This document shows positions 33,900 through 39,184 of a stretch of DNA of 39,184 bases, in pieces. The translations under genes and the position numbers were made by a program. The notes under the pieces are model-generated. The model was not told where the DNA came from and ran no database searches. It saw only the letters and a list, made by a program, of their open reading frames with translations. The stretch covers positions 1-39,184 of the forward strand of contig LLCB01000426.1 of the NCBI GenBank assembly GCA_001414345.1, read 5' to 3'. Position 1 is the first letter of the stretch. Every line of letters begins with the position of its first letter. This DNA comes from Hymenoscyphus infarciens (lineage: Eukaryota > Ascomycota > Leotiomycetes > Helotiales > Helotiaceae).

Positions 33900-35099
33900 T
33901 TGAGTTCCCACTTTCTCCACAAAACTTCAACAGGGGCCCCATTTCCACCAACGTTTCACTGCGGGATATTTGTGATGAACAGACACTTCTGTTCACCAGG
34001 TTGGCAGGCGTCCATGTGTTTATACCAGTGAGATCAAATGTAGCTAGCTCGCAGCTTCCAGCCGCGAATATTGAGCCACTGGACTGGTTAAGGTAGTGGT
34101 CAAACAGCGAAGTGGTTTCGGCTTCGATTTTCTTTCGAAATTGGAGGAGGTAGTCTGGGTTTTCTGCGAACTTCTTCTTGTCTGCTTCCGTGAAGGTATA
34201 TTGTCTTAGCCCTGGATCATCGTCCACCGCTCCTTTCTTCAACACCTCGTTCAAGACACCTAGTGAAGTGTATTGTTAGCCAGCTTTTGTTGTGAAAGAC
34301 ATCCAATGTACATACCACCACCAAAAGGAGGGCTGATCTAAGTCGAGCTCCTCATGAAGATATCCATACGTTTGACCTCTTGCTGTAATTGTGGCACGAT
34401 CTGCACGGAAGTTGACCCAGTCCCAATGACACCAATAGACTTATCTTTGAAATCAACTGAATGATCCCACTTTGCTGAGTGTATCAAAGCTCCTTTGAAA
34501 TCGTGTATCCCTTCAATTTCAGGCCACTTCTAGTTGTTTAAAATCCCGGAACCATTGACAAGGACATGACACCAACCCTCCCTTTGCCCTCCAGTAATTG
34601 GGTTTTTCAGAGTAACCGTATATTTCCCAGCAAACTCATCCCATACTGCCTCTATAACCTTCGAGTTCAACTTCATGTACTTTTTACTCCCATGTCTCTC
34701 TTCGAAGCCCTCAAAGTATGCTTGAATCTCTGGTCCGTAGGCAAAGTAGTGACTCCACTCTGGATTTGGGTCCCAAGAAAAGGTGTATAAATGTGAAGGA
34801 ATATCGCATGCAACTCCAGGGCAAGTGTTTTCGTACCAGGTTCCTCCAAAATGAGAGTTCTTTTCGAAGAGTGTCAATTCCCAAGATCCTGCTTCAAGCA
34901 TCTTCTCCATTTTGTATGCCACACATAGTCCTGACGCTCCTGCCAGGACACAAGCCACTCGTAGTTTTGTCGCTTTGGAATGATATTGTGGCAGAACCTT
35001 GTAGGAGTCCCCCTCTGTTGTGTCGGCGTACGAAAGTCCAGCTCCATTGATCTCGTTGGAAGTTGTCCCATTTGGGTCTGGCATTACTGAGGGTGCCAT
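33900..35099 (-). pseudogene. Baeyer-Villiger-type flavin monooxygenase pseudogene
   Basis: The start ATG is 35099 (MAPSVMPDPNG). Conserved features in order: a dinucleotide-binding loop reading VLAGASGLCVAYKME (usual form V-GAG-SGL), EKNSHFGGTWYENTCPG, CDIPSHLYTFSW, then IGVIGTGSTSVQIVPQL, the second Rossmann loop. Two in-frame TAG stops (LNN*KWPEI, SST*ISPPF) fall at Trp positions of the family and are explained by G-to-A changes. A 56-nt intron (34260-34315) is retained. After FTEADKKKFAENPDYLLQFRKKIEAE the homology ends soon, so about a third of the usual C-terminal length is missing. This class oxidises ketones and related metabolites using FAD and NADPH; the copy is inactive. Confidence 0.82.
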
Positions 35100-35924
35100 T
35101 TTGAAGAGAGGAGATTCCGGCGTAGGATAGTTGTCTGAATGAAGGGATTTTCTTTTCAGAATCGAATAGGCTCGGAAAGAGAAGTCATTATTGCCAGGTA
35201 TTGAGTAGATATCAGATGTCAACGACTCATTCTAGATTAGTCAACTCTTTAGCTTTTTCACAACTACCTTTCTGCTGTGACAACTGAGTGACCCTTGTCC
35301 CCGGGCGATAATACTCGAGTGATACTCGGAAACTCATATCCACGTGGGAAGGCTGTACATCTGGGTGTGTATTATTTCCTCCTCCTCGGCCAGTTATATC
35401 CAGAATTAGGTAGACCCCCCCCGCGGGGTACATCGAGGAGCTACCCAGCTTGAGATGGTCAAGTCTAGACCTCGCAGGGTTGAGCATGCTTGATGCTATC
35501 CCGTGTAACTAGAATTGTATTTTTATTGCCGGACGGAATTCTTTCCCGAAGATACGCATGCATGTGAGAGTCGTCTTCCAGACTCGAAGACATTTTGAGT
35601 GGAGAGTGTTTGATGCGGGGAAGCTCCATTTTGACAGGCGAGTAAGCCTGGCACGTGACTATAAGATTCTTGACTCGCTTTCAAATAGTTCAGCTGAAGG
35701 ACAAGCAGTGAACGTTTTGAGACTGTAAACAAGAGACGGAATTACCTATATAGAACACGAAATAACTTAAATCAAAAAAGTCAGATCGGTTATAACCCAC
35801 ACTAAAGCCGGACCCATAAAGCTCGCCAAGACCCACCCTAAGGCATTAGCCCCCACCAAAGCGGAAATCACATTCAGAAGACCGAATAAGCATATTTCGC
35901 TTCACCAAGTTTATCACATTCACA
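35100..35924. other. Spacer upstream of tRNA-Tyr
   Basis: No supported gene or repeat; small minus-strand ORFs are not convincing. Confidence 0.4.
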
Positions 35925-36066
35925 CTCTCGGTCGTCTAGTTGGTTTATGGCGTCCGGCTGTAATTGTTTCAGTCATACCGGAATGGTTAGTCTCACTCCC
36001 CTCCTATGAAACATCTATTTTATACTAACAAGCACCTAGTCGCGTGTTCGACTCACGCCTGAGAGA
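35925..36066 (+). tRNA. tRNA-Tyr(GTA) with canonical intron and a second spliceosomal-like insertion
   Basis: Acceptor CTCTCGG (35925-35931) pairs with CTGAGAG (36059-36065; one G-T), with discriminator A at 36066. C1:G72 is the eukaryotic tRNA-Tyr identity pair. D-arm GTC...GGC contains AGTTGG. The anticodon stem TCCGG/CCGGA encloses CTGTAA (anticodon GTA, 35960-35962) and a 13-nt intron at 35964-35976, the normal location. The T-arm is GCGTG-TTCGACT-CACGC. Between anticodon stem and T-stem lie 59 nt where 5 are expected. Removing 35986-36039 leaves ATGTC, a standard 5-nt variable loop. That 54-nt insert begins GTTAGT, has TACTAAC at 36023-36029 and ends CTAG. A T7 Pol III terminator follows at about 36072-36078. 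All stems are intact, so it is not an obvious pseudogene. Confidence 0.88.
35986..36039 (+). other. Putative spliceosomal-type intron in the tRNA variable loop
   Basis: 54 nt with GTTAGT donor, TACTAAC branch site 11 nt before the CTAG acceptor. These are the same signals as in protein-gene introns of this window (41-nt and 44-nt introns also occur here). Its exact excision restores a 5-nt variable loop. No such tRNA intron is known to me; the mechanism is inference. Confidence 0.65.
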
Positions 36067-36071
36067 ATCAG

Positions 36072-36078
36072 TTTTTTT
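36072..36078 (+). terminator. Pol III terminator of tRNA-Tyr
   Basis: A run of seven T on the coding strand starting six bases after the discriminator. Confidence 0.75.
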
Positions 36079-37560
36079 ATGTTTTTCTGTAAAAATTATT
36101 CTATAGCTATTTTAGCGCACCTAGCAAAAAAAAAAAACATCAGAACGCGCGGGCAGGAGGAGCAAGGTTAGGTGTTCCACTTATGCTAGAGAGAATAGCT
36201 CCTCTTTTTGCATTGATCGAGTGTGGTTCAGGATACCTACCGCCGTGTGATTTATTTTTTCACCATCTCAACTTTTGAGATTATGTCGAAAAGTGGGAGT
36301 TATAATTTTTAAAAAATTGTTTAAGCGAGCTCAAGAAGAGAACCAACCTCGCGGTCGGCAATGAAAGCCGTATCAAATACTAGGTTCGTACCTACCTACC
36401 TAGCTCATTGTTCCAACTTTCTAGAGTAATACAAGGGAATTAACCTAAATACTTGGAATAATTTAATATCAACCTAGATAGCTTAGAACAATGAAGTTTA
36501 AATGTTCTAAAAGTAGTAGGTTATATCTAGAAAATATAGTTCAAACGAGCTACTTACTATGGCTTTTCTTGTTTATTACGAGCCAATAGCTATTATGCTT
36601 CATAAGGCATCTAGTGTAAGCGACTTTTTATTAATAATCTAAACGTTTTCTTTTCATTGACACTATTAGAACGTTTTGGCAAACAAATTAACTTCTCAGT
36701 AAAAGTTAACCTGCAGAGTGAACTGAAATGAAGATACAAGGGCTGGGAAGAAACATATTAAGCATAATATCTATGAATCGTGGGTATTTTAGTTATCATT
36801 GGATTAATTAAGTTGTCTTAACTCTTCCTATAAAACAAATTTAGATAAAGGTTATTTAGATGTAAAAGCTGTATTCATTGGTTCGTCGTAAACTTACTTG
36901 ATGCAAAAGAACACGCGAGACTTTATTAGGAAATAGATGACCGGAAAGTTCAATATTTTAGTCTGAACTTTTATTCAGTTCTCCTAAGATTTTAACATAA
37001 TATTATTAAATAAACAGCTTTCCCTTTTATAGTATCCAATATATAATAAAAGTCAGAAACGACTAAATCGTAAAACTTAATATTTATAGCTAGAGTAGAA
37101 CTTACTAACTTTAATTATTATTTAGATCTTATAAATTGTAGTTCCTAACCATGTAGAAGGAGAATATCATACTACTCTGTTATACTCTCGCTTCTCTTTT
37201 CCTTCTTTTATATATTAGGTATATATAAGAGAGTATAGGAGAGTAAGTGTGTAGAGGTGTGAGATGGTAGGAGTGTAAGAAGGGAGAAGGGAGAGAAGAG
37301 AAAGAAGAAGTAGAAGAAAGTTTGTCCTAGCATAGACGCAGCGAGTCAAGAATTTCCCCTTTCCTGGCCTTGAAAAGCTGTGTCTTGCAGCTCAAGGTTT
37401 ACATCGAAAATCTTTTATGATAACCTAGGGTTCAACGATGGTTTGTTCAAAGTCCCAAGTGACTTCTCAAGCGAGTCCAGGCCATGCTTACAGTCAAAAC
37501 ACAAATCATCTCCCAAAAACAACACACCTCACTTTATATAAACCATCCATTCCCCGAACA
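36079..37560. other. AT-rich and purine-rich spacer
   Basis: Largely AT-rich, RIP-like sequence without genes. Around 37195-37325 the plus strand is strongly purine-biased (GGAGAG/AAGAAG units). No terminal repeats were recognised. Confidence 0.45.
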
Positions 37561-38265
37561 TTAAAACCTACTCCTAACCTTTCCCTCCAAAAACTTCGCA
37601 TCGGTCTTCGCCCACTCCCTCATCGTCTTCCTCTGAATCTTCCCACTCGCCAACTTCGGCACCTCCTCCACAAAAGTCACACCCCCAACCAACCATTTAT
37701 GCTTAGCAACCCTTGACTTCATCCAATCCTGAATTTCCTCGGGCTTAACCTTGCTCTTTGCTTGTTCCTGTATGGTGACATAGGCTCGAGGCCATTCCTC
37801 GTTGTGGAGGGTGATGCCTATTACTGCTGCGTCGGCGATGTGTTCGTGTTCTACAAGTACGGCTTCCAGTTCGGCGGGTGCGACTTGGAGGGCGTTGACT
37901 TTTATGAGTTCCTTTTTCCAAAATGTCAGCGGTTTCCAATCCACAAGATGAGACGCAGAAACGAAGAGAAAACATACTTTCTTCCGATCCACAATCCAAA
38001 ACCAACCCCCCTTATCAACAACCCCCACATCCCCCGTCCTTAACCACCCCTCCCCATCAATACTCTCCCTAGTAGCCTCCCCATTCCTCCAATACCTCAA
38101 GCATACTTGTGGCCCGCTAACATACATCTCCCCCGGTTCTCCCACACCAACATCCTTCCCCTCATCATTAAGTAATTTACACTCAGTGTTAGGATCCAAT
38201 TGTCCTACAGAGCCAGAATCATCATTCACACCACCCGGGACGTGAATAGCACCACAAGTACACCA
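37561..38265 (-). pseudogene. 3' part of a 4-coumarate:CoA-ligase-like (ANL) gene, 5'-truncated
   Basis: Exons complement(37561..37911, 37978..about 38265) with a 66-nt intron (GTATGT...AAG) between DRKK and ELIK. It carries motifs of the C-terminal part of acyl/aryl-CoA ligases: GSVGQLDPNTECKLL, GEMYVSGPQVCLRYW, GWLRTGDVG (A8 core TGD), DRKKELIKV hinge, and PKLASGKIQRKTMRE with the catalytic Lys region. About 235 residues remain of some 550; the AMP-binding P-loop half is absent. Upstream the frame continues to TCGAIHVPGG and then is lost at about 38265, before AT-rich sequence. The remaining frame is undamaged. In full-length relatives the enzyme activates carboxylic acids with ATP and CoA. 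It could not be functional as it stands. Confidence 0.85.
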
Positions 38266-38329
38266 CGGGCATGCTAAATTAGCCGAACCCCGGCCCGTGC
38301 GAGGGCTGAAACCAACGTAAGAATTCGGC

Positions 38330-38570
38330 TCTATTAAGGGTCGTAGGATCTCGTCTAAATTCTTATACTTCGTCTTAGGCGAATTAGTTTATAGCGAGAC
38401 CTAGTAAAGCAGAGTTTCTTTAGAAGGCCTTATTATAGACTATTACGCTTAAGACTAAGTAGAATAAAAAGTTAGCTATTAAAAAAAGAATATCTTAGAA
38501 TAGAAAAAAACTTTATTAGAAGATATTAAGATTTTTATTAACTAATATTTTAATAAATTTATAATTTAAT
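38330..38570. repeat. AT-rich junction between truncated gene and satellite
   Basis: AT-rich, RIP-like sequence between the lost 5' end of the ligase gene and the satellite. No gene or terminal repeat was recognised. Confidence 0.4.
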
Positions 38571-39184
38571 TAATACTATATAATATTTAAACTACTAAAA
38601 GTTACTTTTAAAAATTACTAGTAAAATAAAGACTTTTAATATTTTAACTACTAAAAGTTACTAATAAATAATTAGATAGAGACTTTTAGTAGTTTATATA
38701 CTAAAAGTAACTAGTAAAAAATTAAATAGAGACTTTTAGTTTATACAAATACTATAAAAAATTAAATAGAGACTTTTTATAGTTTAACTACAAATAATTA
38801 CTATTAAAAGTTATTATAATATAATTTAAATAAAGACTTTTAATAGTTTAACTACTAAAAGTTACTAAGAAATAATTAGATAGAGACTTTTAGTAGTTTA
38901 TCTACTAAAAGTTACTAATAAATAATTAGATAGAGACTTTTAGTAGTCTAACTACTAAAAGTTACTAGTAAATAATTAAATAGAGACTTTTTATAGTTTA
39001 ACTACAAATAATTACTATTAAAAGTTATTATAATATAATTTAAATAAAGACTTTTAATATTTTAACTACTAAAAGTTACTAATAAATAATTAGATAGAGA
39101 CTTTTAGTAGTTTATCTACTAAAAGTAACTAGTAAGAAATTAGATAGAGAGTTTTAGTAGTCTAACTACTAAAAGTTACTAGTA
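38571..39184. repeat. 50/64-bp AT-rich satellite with higher-order structure
   Basis: The motif GACTTTTA recurs at 38631, 38681, 38731, then 38835, 38885 and 38935; a variant GACTTTTT marks 38771 and 38985. Units are 50 bp with interspersed 64-bp variants. The order 64+50+50+50 repeats from 38771 to 38985, a 214-bp higher-order unit. Most units contain a perfect dyad (ACTTTTAGTAG..CTACTAAAAGT). It runs off the window edge. Confidence 0.8.

Noticed and set aside
35960..35972. GT...AG reading GTAATTGTTTCAG in the tRNA-Tyr anticodon loop as a spliceosomal intron
   Set aside because: It would remove the anticodon. The canonical 13-nt tRNA intron offset by four bases keeps the loop, so the resemblance is chance.
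38571..39184. CRISPR-like array from the regular spacing
   Set aside because: Units are nearly identical throughout with no unique spacers, and the genome is fungal; it is a satellite.

Overview
The window looks like nuclear DNA of a filamentous ascomycete, a Pezizomycotina and possibly a leotiomycete. Genes carry short introns (about 41-150 nt) with GT...AG ends and TACTAAC-like branch sites. There are STAND/NLR-type proteins, secreted Ser/Thr-rich proteins and P450/monooxygenase/CoA-ligase remnants. Long AT-rich blocks carry the C-to-T/G-to-A signature of repeat-induced point mutation (RIP). It is a mosaic of gene islands (about 0.3-12 kb, 14-19 kb, 27.2-35.7 kb) and decayed repeat blocks (12.1-14.1, 19.0-27.1, 36.1-37.4 and 38.3-39.2 kb).

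Left island: a NACHT STAND protein (321-2845) whose first exon is short and Gly/Asn-rich. It is followed by four diverged copies of a tiny gene family starting MG-x-F-x-S (3412-6992), three of them apparently out of frame near the start or in a homopolymer. A Tc1/mariner-like relic (5131-5646) and a hAT-type MITE with an 8-bp target duplication (6020-6557) interrupt this array. A cytochrome P450 pseudogene (7643-9357) and an unidentified secreted-protein gene on the minus strand (10710-11929) follow.

Middle: an AT-rich relic, then an intron-containing tRNA-Pro(TGG) at its edge (14182-14276), then a five-exon gene (15866-18679) predicted to fuse a NACHT-like P-loop NTPase to a C-terminal subtilisin-like (S8) protease. 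Next comes a RIP-degraded Ty1/copia element, complete from LTR to LTR with a TTTAA duplication (19992-26210). It lies between inverted copies of another repeat. The right arm of that repeat contains a tandem duplication with one RIP-mutated and one clean copy.

Right island: a Ser/Thr-rich secreted mucin-like protein (minus) and a secreted M35-like HExxH metalloprotease (plus) are transcribed divergently from a shared spacer. Then come an unidentified two-exon gene, a Baeyer-Villiger-type flavin monooxygenase pseudogene, and a tRNA-Tyr(GTA). The tRNA-Tyr has the usual intron after the anticodon and a second, spliceosomal-looking 54-nt insertion in its variable loop. The window ends with the 3' part of a 4-coumarate:CoA-ligase-like gene, cut off next to a 50/64-bp higher-order AT-rich satellite.

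The most unusual observations are the tRNA-Tyr with the spliceosomal-type second intron, the NLR-protease fusion, the small MG-start gene family with a separate lesion in most copies, and the RIP boundary that falls between two tandem copies. All intron and exon boundaries are read by eye from splice signals and frame, without transcripts.
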